Shown: positions 1 through 6,121 of the stretch, piece after piece
Numbering within the stretch: position 1 is the first letter of the stretch
How the letters are laid out: the number at the start of each line of letters is the position of its first letter
DNA from: DATAQC01 sp051001215
GTDB lineage: Bacteria > Actinomycetota > Acidimicrobiia > Acidimicrobiales > AC-14
NCBI GenBank assembly: GCA_051001215.1
Contig: JBPCNP010000132.1
Coordinates: forward strand, 1 to 10,320
Length of the DNA: 10,320 nucleotides
Direction of reading: 5' to 3'
Position numbers and translations under genes: made by a program
Notes under the pieces: generated by a model
Databases searched by the model: none
Told to the model about the DNA's origin: nothing
What the model saw: the letters and a program-made list of their open reading frames with translations, nothing else

Positions 1-95
1 TCACGGCCAAGCTCGACGACCTCCGGGCAACCACCGAACCCCCAGGCGGCAAGCTGATCGAGATGCCGCCGCCCGCCGACCGCCGCAAGGCCTGA
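1..95 (+). CDS. C-terminal tail of an unidentified gene (possibly an integrase), cut by the window start
   Basis: An open frame enters from the left edge and stops at TGA 93-95. It encodes about 30 residues beginning TAKLDDLR and ending PPPADRRKA. The same tail, with a few substitutions, recurs at 960-1049, so it belongs to a duplicated segment. It lies just inside a sequence resembling an attachment site in tmRNA. In integrative elements the recombinase gene often sits beside such a site, so an integrase C-terminus is a reasonable guess. No catalytic residues of a tyrosine or serine recombinase fall within the visible part, so the identity is not established. Confidence 0.4.
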   Translation, partial: TAKLDDLRATTEPPGGKLIEMPPPADRRKA

Positions 96-246
96 CCGGG
101 CCCGTTGTGACACGCTGCAACACGGAAGCGGGTGGTCACAGAGCGCACCGACGCGCACCGACGGGAGGGCGAAAATGCCTCTGGACCTGCGCTTATAGCT
201 TCTGAACAGCAACGACGCCATGGAATCGAGGAGTTCACGCCCTTCC
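7..246 (+). repeat. Left copy of a long imperfect direct repeat
   Basis: This segment matches 961-1221 over most of its length. Shared blocks include the coding tail ending PPPADRRKA, the GTTGTGACACG motif (104-114 here), a block around GGGAGGGCGAAAATG, and a block containing CCTGCGCTTATAGC followed by CAGCAACGACGC. The copies diverge most around 115-150. Just after the last shared block, 226-246 (TCGAGGAGTTCACGCCCTTC) loosely resembles the tmRNA T-arm sequence at 1204-1221 of the right copy, and may be a degraded attachment site. The copy lies upstream of vapBC, so the toxin-antitoxin pair is bracketed by the two repeats. Confidence 0.85.
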
Positions 247-322
247 GGACGCGGTGACCCGGGGCTGCAGCCGCACGCTCACGATGAGCCGCCCTCGTAT
301 ATCTCTCGCCAGCATCTATGGA

Positions 323-328
323 TATACT
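323..328 (+). promoter_or_regulatory. Probable -10 box of the vapBC promoter (leaderless start)
   Basis: TATACT fits the actinobacterial -10 pattern TANNNT. It ends six bases before the GTG at 335, so transcription would begin at or next to the first base of that start codon. No Shine-Dalgarno sequence precedes 335. A leaderless transcript is therefore likely, as is common in actinobacteria. No convincing -35 hexamer is visible around 300-305. VapB-VapC complexes usually repress their own promoter, and the AT-rich stretch at 297-328 would be the natural operator, although no clear inverted repeat was identified there. Confidence 0.5.
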
Positions 329-334
329 GTGGCG

Positions 335-541
335 GTGAGCAAGCGACTGGTCGACATCGATGACGAAGTCCTCGACGAGGCAACCAAGGTCCTCGGTGCC
401 TCCACCATGAAAGAGACCGTCAACCGGTCCCTTGAAGCTGTCGTCCTGTCCGACCGCCGTCGACGTCACGCCGATCGACTCCAGGCAATGCGTAACCTCG
501 ATCTCGCCAATCCTCGGGTCATGTCGGGCGCGTGGCGCTGA
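335..541 (+). CDS. vapB: VapB-family antitoxin of a type II toxin-antitoxin pair
   Basis: The 68-residue product starts SKRLVDIDDEVLDEA and continues with LGASTMKETVNRSLEAVV. This is the standard VapB layout: a short N-terminal beta strand, then two helices forming a ribbon-helix-helix-type DNA-binding dimer at residues 1-38. A basic stretch (RRRRH, 41-45) follows, then the C-terminal segment that normally wraps the toxin's active site. The GTG at 335 was chosen because it begins the conserved domain and fits the TATACT box as a leaderless start; GTG 329 and a longer frame from 254 are less likely. The gene overlaps vapC by ten bases, so the two are co-translated. It is expected to neutralise VapC and autorepress the operon. 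Confidence 0.88.
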   Translation: MSKRLVDIDDEVLDEATKVLGASTMKETVNRSLEAVVLSDRRRRHADRLQAMRNLDLANPRVMSGAWR

Positions 542-948
542 GCGCGACCTACCTGGCCGACAAGAGCGCCCTCGCTCGGTTCCCAATCGCGGCCGTCGCC
601 GCCCGACTTCGACCACTGCTCGAAGAAGGCCACCTCGCCACCTGTGCGATCGTCGACCTCGAGGTGCTCTACAGCAGCCGCGACCTGGCCGATTACGAGG
701 ACATCGCCGAGGAGCGCCGAAGCCTCGACTCGGCACCGATCACGCCCGAGGTCATGGCCACGGCGATGGACATGCAACACGAGCTCGCCCGGCGCGGCCA
801 ACACCGCCTACCAATTCCCGACCTGATCATCTCCGCCGCGGCACTGCTGTCAAGCCTGGTCGTGCTGCACTACGACGCCGACTTCGAGCGCATGTTTGCC
901 GTCGGCGGCGCCCAACACGAATGGGTCGTTCCGCAAGGCTCCGTCTGA
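532..948 (+). CDS. vapC: VapC-family PIN-domain ribonuclease toxin
   Basis: The 138-residue product covers a full PIN domain at the usual VapC length. The expected acidic residues are present: D10 (YLADKSAL), E44 (VDLEVLYS), D97 (PIPDLIISAAA) and D115 or D117 (HYDADFERM). PIN toxins use this cluster to bind Mg2+ or Mn2+ and cut RNA, often tRNA or rRNA; the target here cannot be read from sequence. The start is GTG 532, inside the end of vapB, so translation is coupled to the antitoxin. The gene ends 12 bases before the right copy of the long direct repeat. The frame is intact and all catalytic residues are kept, so the toxin is probably active. Confidence 0.93.
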   Translation: MALSATYLADKSALARFPIAAVAARLRPLLEEGHLATCAIVDLEVLYSSRDLADYEDIAEERRSLDSAPITPEVMATAMDMQHELARRGQHRLPIPDLIISAAALLSSLVVLHYDADFERMFAVGGAQHEWVVPQGSV

Positions 949-959
949 GAGTCTTCCCC

Positions 960-1049
960 GCCAAGCTCGACGACCTCCGGCAACCACCGAACCTCTCAGG
1001 CGGCAAGCTGATCGAGATGCCGCCGCCCGCCGACCGCCGCAAGGCCTGA
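960..1049 (+). pseudogene. Second copy of the PPPADRRKA coding tail, detached from its gene
   Basis: This frame repeats the tail seen at 3-95 (AKLDDLR ... GGKLIEMPPPADRRKA, stop TGA 1047-1049), with changes such as ATTEPP to QPPNLS. Its upstream continuation runs straight into the 3' end of vapC in another frame, so no parent gene is attached. It is best read as a remnant left by duplication or by successive integration events. If the parent gene is an integrase, this is the leftover end of an older element. Confidence 0.55.
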
Positions 1050-1221
1050 CCGGGCCTGACCGGGCCCGTTGTGACACGGTTGTGACACGCGGTAACACAG
1101 AAAAGGGGGTTACAGGGCGTATCAGCGCACACCAACGGGAGGGCGAAAATGGCCTCTGACCTGCGCTTATAGCGTCTGACCAGCAACGACGCGATGGGCC
1201 TTTCGAGGGTTCGATTCCCTC
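961..1221 (+). repeat. Right copy of the long imperfect direct repeat
   Basis: This is the counterpart of 7-246. Relative to the left copy it carries two small internal tandem duplications: CCTGACCGGG (1045-1054 and 1055-1064) and GTTGTGACACG (1068-1078 and 1079-1089). The shared block with CTGCGCTTATAGC and CAGCAACGACGC ends near 1192. The right copy then leads directly into a tmRNA-like T-arm, whereas the left copy has only a weak resemblance there. Confidence 0.85.
1068..1089 (+). repeat. Tandem 11-bp repeat, possible recombinase arm sites
   Basis: GTTGTGACACG occurs twice back to back, and a related ACAC-containing stretch (CGGTAACACAG) follows at 1090-1100. The left long repeat has only one clear copy at 104-114. 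Short repeated motifs between an integrase gene and its attachment core are often arm-type binding sites. That role is an inference from position alone. Confidence 0.45.
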
Positions 1222-1232
1222 CAGCTCCACCA
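1205..1232 (+). other. 3' end of tmRNA (ssrA) as attachment-site fragment
   Basis: The sequence folds as a T-arm: stem GAGGG (1205-1209), loop TTCGATT (1210-1216), stem CCCTC (1217-1221). It is followed by acceptor strand CAGCTCC (1222-1228), A, and CCA (1230-1232). CAGCTCCACCA is the typical 3' end of bacterial tmRNA, pairing with a 5' GGGGCTG. No 5' half with GGGGCTG and the tRNA-like D-loop is present within 350 bases upstream; the repeat and vapC occupy that space. The fragment is therefore most likely the end-sequence that an integrative element leaves when it inserts into the 3' end of ssrA. A tRNA gene with the same acceptor arm is the main alternative. Confidence 0.65.
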
Positions 1233-1244
1233 CCACCACCAATC

Positions 1245-1282
1245 CATCACGGGCTGTTCTCGGAAGAACAGCCCGCGTGATG
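1245..1282 (+). terminator. Strong hairpin after the tmRNA 3' end
   Basis: Arm 1245-1260 (CATCACGGGCTGTTCT) pairs with 1265-1282 (AGAACAGCCCGCGTGATG) across a CGGA loop, with a two-base bulge at 1275-1276. That gives about 16 base pairs. It starts 12 bases past the CCA, where the tmRNA terminator would be expected. There is no downstream T-run, which is common for high-GC actinobacterial terminators. Its presence supports 1232 as a genuine ancestral RNA 3' end. Confidence 0.7.
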
Positions 1283-1679
1283 TCGGGGCGCCGGCGCACC
1301 ATCATGGCCTTCGGCGGCGCCGGCGCCATTTTCGTCTCGACCTTCCTTCCCTGGATCGGGGGGTCGTTGCGCAGGGAACCGGAATATCGACTGGCCAACC
1401 TCGTCCTCTCCCTCCACGCGCCGGTGCACGGCGCGCCACCCTGGCTCGTCGCCGCTGACCTGTACGCGGTGCCACTGGCGGGCGTCGTGGCCTGGTTGGT
1501 ACTCGTTCTCGTCGGGCCCACGCGCTGCCCCGGCCCGCCGGCGCCGTGCTCGTGTAGGGATCGTCGCACTGGCCCTCGCTCTTCCCTTCCTGCCCGGCAC
1601 GGCGCTCGCCGCCCTCCGACCGGGCGTGTACCTGGCCGCCACCGGCTCGTTCGTCCTCCTCCTCAGCACCTGGGCGTAG
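1280..1679 (+). pseudogene. Small four-helix membrane protein broken by a frameshift
   Basis: From ATG 1280 the frame reads MSGRRRTIMAFGGAGAIFVS, with a hydrophobic first helix ending at FLPWIGG. A second helix follows (PLAGVVAWLVLVLVG, about 1464-1516). The frame then becomes Arg/Pro-rich nonsense. In the frame one base over, from about 1515, the reading resumes as a basic loop (RRRRARVG) and two more hydrophobic helices (IVALALALPFLPG and YLAATGSFVLLLS), ending at TAG 1677-1679. The pieces join into a protein of about 133 residues with four membrane segments. A one-base indel near 1512-1523 explains the break. The family is not recognised. The start overlaps the tmRNA hairpin, so expression signals are unclear. 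Confidence 0.6.
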
Positions 1680-1722
1680 GCCTGACGTACCATGGCGGCC
1701 GGCGACCGAGGGGGAACCAGCG

Positions 1723-2995
1723 ATGTACCGCGCGCGGTGCGGGGCACGCATGTCCGAAGGCGCTTTCTGCGGTTCCTGCGGGTCGCCCCGGGTGGCTCCT
1801 GGGCCCAACGCTGTCCCGGCTGCGGCCCGGGCATCCGGTCCTGGTACGACCTACGAGCACCCGGGTCCGGGCTCGGACCGGCTCCCATCGAGACCGCCCG
1901 CGAGGGTGGCGATCGGCGCCGGTCGCGTCGTCCGCTCATCCTGCTCGTCGCCGTGGTTCCACTGGCCATCATCGTGTACCTCCTCGCCCCCAGGGCGTGA
2001 TGGGCAAGGGGCGCCGGTAGTGATTCTCCGAGGGTGCGGTACGCAAGCTGGTGGAAGCGACCAACCGGCAGGACCCCACGGGTGCCATGTCGGCCCTTGC
2101 CCCCGAGGAGATCACGTCGGTTCGCCGCCTCTACAAGAGCGTCGTCGACAAGGCGCAGCAGGGCAAGGTCATCACCGCCACCGCCCACCCGCTCGACGGC
2201 CTCGACCTTCGCCTCGATGGTCTCACCTACACCACCACGGCCCTGGGCAGCGGTGTGGCCCGGGTGAACCTCACGGGCGGCACGCTGGGCTACGACGTCG
2301 ACTCCACAGCTGCGTCTCCGCTGCTGAACGAGCTGGGCGGCGCCAACGGCCGCACCACCGAATCGACCACGGTGTCCGGGGTGGTCGCCGACATCGACGG
2401 ACACAACCGCGAGGCCACCAACCCGGTGTCCGGGGCTGTACGCCGTCGCCGTCAAGCGGCACGGGCGCTGGTACGTGAGCCCCGAGTACACCTGGCCGGA
2501 ATACCTGCGAGAAGATGCCGGGCTGCCGAGGCCGGCCTTCACCGGCCGCGACAACACCAAGCCCACAGGCGCAGCGTCGGCCAAAGAAGCGGTCACGACA
2601 TTCGCCAACGCGTGTCATCGGTCGACCCGCACCGCATCATCACCGCCCTGCCGCCGGAGGAGTTGGGTGAGCTCTACGACCACGAGCAGGACCTGCGCGC
2701 CGACATCGAGCAGTCGCAGGGGCTCAAGGCCTCCGACGTGACGATGACCCTTGACCCTCCCGACGTCAGCGAGTCCCCCATCGCCGACGGGAGGATGCGG
2801 GTCGACATCAACCGGCTGAGCGGGGTGCTGGCCGCTGTCAACGGGCGGGGCCGAAGTTTTCGGGCCGACTTCACCCTGTCCGACGCGGCCACGCCGGCGG
2901 ATGTGGAGTGTCTCGTGCGCCGCGGGGCCCAACGGGGGGCGGACAAGACGGAATCGGTCTGCAGTCAGAGCCCCATGTTCAAGTCTGGCGGCTGA
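1723..2995 (+). pseudogene. Zinc-ribbon / one-TM / extracellular-domain protein with multiple frameshifts
   Basis: A good ribosome site (GAGGGGG, eight bases upstream) precedes ATG 1723. The start reads MYRARCGARMSEGAFCGSCG, a zinc ribbon with C6, C16 and C19, but Arg at position 3 where the first Cys is expected. A membrane helix (LILLVAVVPLAIIVYLLA, about 1938-1991) lies in another frame. After stops at 1998, 2018 and 2021, a third frame carries KLVEATNRQDPTGAMSALAP through about 2430. The sequence LYAVAVKRHGRWYVSPEYTW and on to SAKEAVTTFANA continues in yet another frame to about 2612. The previous frame then resumes with IITALPPEELGELYDH to the stop at 2995. At least four or five indels are needed. 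The layout resembles zinc-ribbon membrane proteins with NTF2-like outer domains (TcaA/YvbJ-like), which is an inference. It converges on the gene ending at 3009. Confidence 0.65.
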
Positions 2996-3008
2996 ACGGC
3001 TGTGCGCC

Positions 3009-4607
3009 CTACGTCACCCGTGTGCCGCAGTTGGCGCAGAATGGCCCGGCGGCGGTGAGGGGCGCGCCACAGTTGGAGCATACGACCCCGGCCGCAGGAC
3101 GCGTGGCTCCCGGCGGAGGCGAATGGGGCGGTGGTGGCGCGGGCGGGGGTGCTCCGGGAACGACCTCATGGGGCCGTTCCGCCGTGGTTGGCAGGTCCCC
3201 CTCGGGCGCCTTCCAGGCCACGCCGCGCTGCGTCGACCAGTAGAAGGCCGCACCCAGGCCGCCCAGGAGGGCCCAGAGAAGGGACAAGCCGAGCACGCCG
3301 CCCACCGATGGCCGGGCCGCGAGGAAGGTGCCCGTGCCACGGGAGGACCCGCTCTTGGTGGCCCCGGTCGTGAGCAGGACGCGGCTCACCAGGGCAGCCA
3401 ACCACGTCACCAGCGAGAAGGCGATGGCGATGGCGAAACCGACCTTCATCACCTCCTGCTGGGTGGACGGACGATCCTTCTCGAGACGGCGCCAGACGGT
3501 CCAGGCCACGACGGCCGGGGCCACGACCAACAGCAGGAAAAAGGGCACCGGCGCCGCCCCCGCGCCGGAGCTGGGGGGGAAACCAAACCTCAACAGGCTG
3601 GTATGGCCGCTCCCGAGCCCGATGGCGGCACCCATGGCATACGAGGCGGCGACGACGCCCATCGACAGACCCATGAAGATCGTGCCGACGATGGTGCTGA
3701 GCCGAGCCGTGCCGGTGTCCACCACGATGACGGCGGCGACGATCGTGACGACGGCCAGCGCCGCCGCCATGAGGGCGTACGCCCGGGCGCCGTCCAGGGC
3801 GAGGCTTCCGATGTCGCCAAGGTTGGTGCCAGCTCGGCTGGGGACAACTGAGGTCCCACGCACCGACAGGATCACCAGTGCGGCCACGGCGACGATGAAC
3901 GTGCCGTAGGCCCAGGCCTCGCCCCCCGAGACCCTCGCGCTGAACCCGGTCGCGTCCTCGGCCCTGGCCGCACCGACCGACAGCACGGCCGCCAGGATGG
4001 CCATGACGATGCCGAACGACACGGCAAGCTTTGCTGCGAAGGCCACGAGGTTGATGCGGTCTCGGCTGAGCCGTGGGAAGGCAAAACGCAGGCCGAGCCA
4101 GGTGGCGCCGATCGAGAGGCCGAGCCAGGGAAGAGGCAGGAACTGGGTGGCGACGATGGCGCTCGTCGCCCCACTGTTGGCTGCCACCGTCTTGATGCCG
4201 AAAGCGGAGAAGGCGAGGTAGGCGCCGACCGTCACCCCGGAGACGAGCGCCTTGATGCTGCCGGCTGCGACCACGGCCGCGACCCCGCCGTACAGGGCCG
4301 AGACCCCGAAGAGGACGACGAGCATGATGATCAGGCACAGGCCGACGAGGGGCCAGTCGGAGACCAGCCACGATGGCACCGCCTGGGTGGCGCGCGCGGC
4401 CGATGGTCGCCCGGACGACACCGGCTCGCCCGGGAGGCCGCCCGTCGGGTACCCGGGCGCGCGCCGGGGCGGCTCGGGACCGAGCTCGACGGTGGGAGAT
4501 GGTTCGGCGGGGGGCGGCGGTGCGACGGGGGGTGGCGGGGCGGCGCACGATGTGCAGAACCGGGATCCCGGGTCGTTCTCGGCTCCGCACTGGGTGCACA
4601 CCGACAT
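3009..4607 (-). CDS. Multi-pass membrane protein with a zinc ribbon at each end
   Basis: The 532-residue protein starts MSVCTQCGAENDPGSRFCTSC, a zinc ribbon with C4, C7, C18 and C21. A Pro-rich linker (23-80) follows, then about ten hydrophobic helices between roughly 85 and 456. A second Pro-rich stretch (488-500) leads to a C-terminal ribbon with C510, C513, C524 and C527 (CSNCG and CANCG). Both ends should be cytoplasmic, which fits an even helix count. ATG 4607 was chosen because it begins the ribbon and has GGAGGGG just upstream; a GTG at 4649 is possible but adds nothing recognisable. No transporter or enzyme signature was recognised, so the substrate or role is unknown. It follows the lysozyme-lipoprotein pair on the same strand, with a gap of 85 bases holding a hairpin. 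Confidence 0.85.
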   Translation of the reverse strand: MSVCTQCGAENDPGSRFCTSCAAPPPPVAPPPPAEPSPTVELGPEPPRRAPGYPTGGLPGEPVSSGRPSAARATQAVPSWLVSDWPLVGLCLIIMLVVLFGVSALYGGVAAVVAAGSIKALVSGVTVGAYLAFSAFGIKTVAANSGATSAIVATQFLPLPWLGLSIGATWLGLRFAFPRLSRDRINLVAFAAKLAVSFGIVMAILAAVLSVGAARAEDATGFSARVSGGEAWAYGTFIVAVAALVILSVRGTSVVPSRAGTNLGDIGSLALDGARAYALMAAALAVVTIVAAVIVVDTGTARLSTIVGTIFMGLSMGVVAASYAMGAAIGLGSGHTSLLRFGFPPSSGAGAAPVPFFLLLVVAPAVVAWTVWRRLEKDRPSTQQEVMKVGFAIAIAFSLVTWLAALVSRVLLTTGATKSGSSRGTGTFLAARPSVGGVLGLSLLWALLGGLGAAFYWSTQRGVAWKAPEGDLPTTAERPHEVVPGAPPPAPPPPHSPPPGATRPAAGVVCSNCGAPLTAAGPFCANCGTRVT

Positions 4608-4638
4608 GTCGTGATCCCCCTCCGCCTGCCTGCCTGTG

Positions 4639-4680
4639 CCGGCGCCCAACGCTACCGCTGTGCTCCCTGCCAGGCGCCGG
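4639..4680 (-). terminator. Inverted repeat between two minus-strand genes
   Basis: CCGGCGCC (4639-4646) and GGCGCCGG (4673-4680) can form an eight-pair stem, extendable by G-U pairs, around a 26-base loop. It lies after the lipoprotein stop (4693) and before the double-ribbon membrane gene start (4607). No T-run follows. It may be a partial terminator or a processing structure, and the evidence is modest. Confidence 0.35.
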
Positions 4681-4692
4681 TACCTCGGCTCG

Positions 4693-5184
4693 CTAGGAGA
4701 ACCTCACGTCGGTGACCGAGACGGGAAGGCCCCCCGTGGCGTTGCGGACGCGGAGCAGGAGTTGTCCCGACCGCCCTTGCCATGCGCAGACCAAGGATCC
4801 CGCTGCTCCTGAGCACTCGGAGAACGACCAACCGTCGGCGGCACTCCAGGTACGGGCGAACAGCGTGGCCACCGCGTCCGGTTCGCCGAGCGACGCCGCT
4901 GCTGCTCGGTCCCCTCTCGTCCATGCCTCGTAGAACGCGGTGGCCTGAGACTCCGGTGTCTTTGCGCTAGTCGGGGGCGGCGTCACCGATGTTGGCGGAA
5001 CGACCACGGTGGTCGACGTCGTCGTGGATGGCGACGTCGAGGTCGTCGTCGTCATCACGGTCGTGACCGTGCTCAGCGACCGGCCCCGCGAGCCCCCCGA
5101 GCACCCGGCGACCAAGGCCGCAGCACCGACCACGCCGGCCACCGTGGCCAGGGGGCCGCTCAGGAGGCCGCTCCGTCGGCTCAG
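4693..5184 (-). CDS. Thr-rich lipoprotein with a small NTF2-like outer domain
   Basis: Read from CTG 5184 the product is about 163 residues. It begins MSRRSGLLSGPLATVAG, a textbook signal with twin arginines, and runs to the lipobox VAG-C28. The more usual start, GTG 5142, gives MAGVVGAAALVAGC with no basic residue ahead of the hydrophobic core, which is poor for export. The CTG also overlaps the lysozyme stop as CTGA, suggesting coupled translation. After the lipid-anchored Cys comes a Thr/Ser-rich linker (about 36-75), probably spanning the envelope. A domain containing ESQATAFYEAWTRGDRAAAA follows, reminiscent of NTF2-like folds. Two cysteines (SFSECSG and LVCAW) may form a disulfide. The exact role is unknown. 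Likely operon partner of the upstream GH25 lysozyme. Confidence 0.75.
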   Translation of the reverse strand: MSRRSGLLSGPLATVAGVVGAAALVAGCSGGSRGRSLSTVTTVMTTTTSTSPSTTTSTTVVVPPTSVTPPPTSAKTPESQATAFYEAWTRGDRAAAASLGEPDAVATLFARTWSAADGWSFSECSGAAGSLVCAWQGRSGQLLLRVRNATGGLPVSVTDVRFS

Positions 5185-6014
5185 TGAGCCGGCATCCCGG
5201 TCCGGAGCGAGTTCCCGAGGTCGTCGAGGGCCTTTCTCAGCGAGTCTCCCAACGGGTCGGCCGATGGCCGGTCGCCGGCGGGGTGCAACTGCCCGAGGGC
5301 GGAGAGATCGGCGACCGAGCCGGCGAACAACGACTCGTCGGCGGCGCCCACCACCCCCGGCACCGACGCCTTGGAGGTGAACTGCCAGAAGGTCCAGTGG
5401 TCCCAGCGATCGGTGTTGGGCTGGCTGGCCGGGACGTTGCCGTCGTTACGACCCCAGGTGGCCACCCAGAGGGGGAACCGGGTGAGGGCCTGGGTCCGGG
5501 TGGCGGTGAGGTAGCCGGCGTTGCTGTACAAAACCGGTGTGTGGCCGGTGGCCTGCTCGACCAGGGTGAGCCATTGCGCCGCCCAAGCGCCCACGCCTGG
5601 CCCACCCTCGACCTCCAGGTCGAGCACGGGCACCTCACCCTGCATCAGCGGTCCGACGGTGGACAGGAAGTGCCGAGCCTCGTCGGCCGGCGAGTGGAGG
5701 GCGGGGTGGGCGAAGTGGTACAGGCCCCGCAAGACCAGTCCCTCGGCCGCCATGGCCTGGCGGTTGTAGGTCAGGGTGCGGTCGACGTAGGAGACCCCCT
5801 CGGTGGCCTTGGTGAAGGCGAAGAGGCGCCCGGACGCTTTCACTGCCGACCAGTCGACGGTGCCCTGCCAGTTGCTGACGTCGACGCCGCGAAGTGGAGC
5901 CGTCGCCGCCGCCGGCCCCGCAGTGGCCACCGTGGCCCCGACCGCGGCCACCATCGTGAGCACCACGGCCACGAGCCAACAGGCCGTCCTTCGCACACCG
6001 ATACGAAACCCCAC
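5181..6014 (-). CDS. Secreted GH25-family lysozyme (N-acetylmuramidase)
   Basis: The protein has a signal peptide (RIGVRRTACWLVAVVLTMVA, cleavage after about AAATA) followed by one glycoside hydrolase family 25 domain. Diagnostic motifs are GVDVSNWQG with D45, YHFAHP, and VLDLEVEG with the acidic pair D132 and E134. GH25 enzymes cut the MurNAc-GlcNAc bond of peptidoglycan. The C-terminal part has WTFWQFT and the SLFAGSVADLSAL ending common in the family. No separate wall-binding repeats are seen; a short tail with DDLGNSLRTGMPAH follows. GTG 6014 is preferred because it gives a normal-length signal peptide and has GGGGG nine bases upstream. ATG 6050 and GTG 6065 would add residues before the signal. 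It is likely first in an operon with the overlapping lipoprotein, and points to cell-wall remodelling. Confidence 0.93.
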   Translation of the reverse strand: MGFRIGVRRTACWLVAVVLTMVAAVGATVATAGPAAATAPLRGVDVSNWQGTVDWSAVKASGRLFAFTKATEGVSYVDRTLTYNRQAMAAEGLVLRGLYHFAHPALHSPADEARHFLSTVGPLMQGEVPVLDLEVEGGPGVGAWAAQWLTLVEQATGHTPVLYSNAGYLTATRTQALTRFPLWVATWGRNDGNVPASQPNTDRWDHWTFWQFTSKASVPGVVGAADESLFAGSVADLSALGQLHPAGDRPSADPLGDSLRKALDDLGNSLRTGMPAH

Positions 6015-6121
6015 GTTTGACGACCCCCGATTTTGCGTTCGGGGCAGCATAGCTACACGGCGCACGCATCACGGGTGCCCGCGCATCGCACCGCCGAGAT
6101 GGCCGGCGCGAGAATGTGGGA

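Noticed and set aside
432..1049. Long plus-strand frame spanning vapC and the right repeat
   Set aside because: It overlaps vapC in another frame and is Arg/Pro/Thr-rich with no domain; only its last ~30 codons (960-1049) match the repeated tail.
1..1232. Insertion sequence or composite transposon carrying vapBC
   Set aside because: No transposase and no terminal inverted repeats are seen; the flanking repeats contain a coding tail and lead into a tmRNA-like site instead.
1247..2608. 453-codon minus-strand open frame opposite the frameshifted genes
   Set aside because: Composition is Arg/Gly-rich with no motif, while the plus strand shows a zinc ribbon, membrane helices and protein-like segments. 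Long antisense frames are expected at this GC content.
3166..4599. Arg/His-rich minus-strand frame inside the double zinc-ribbon gene
   Set aside because: It is an overlapping shadow; the other frame has complete zinc ribbons, helices and a ribosome site.
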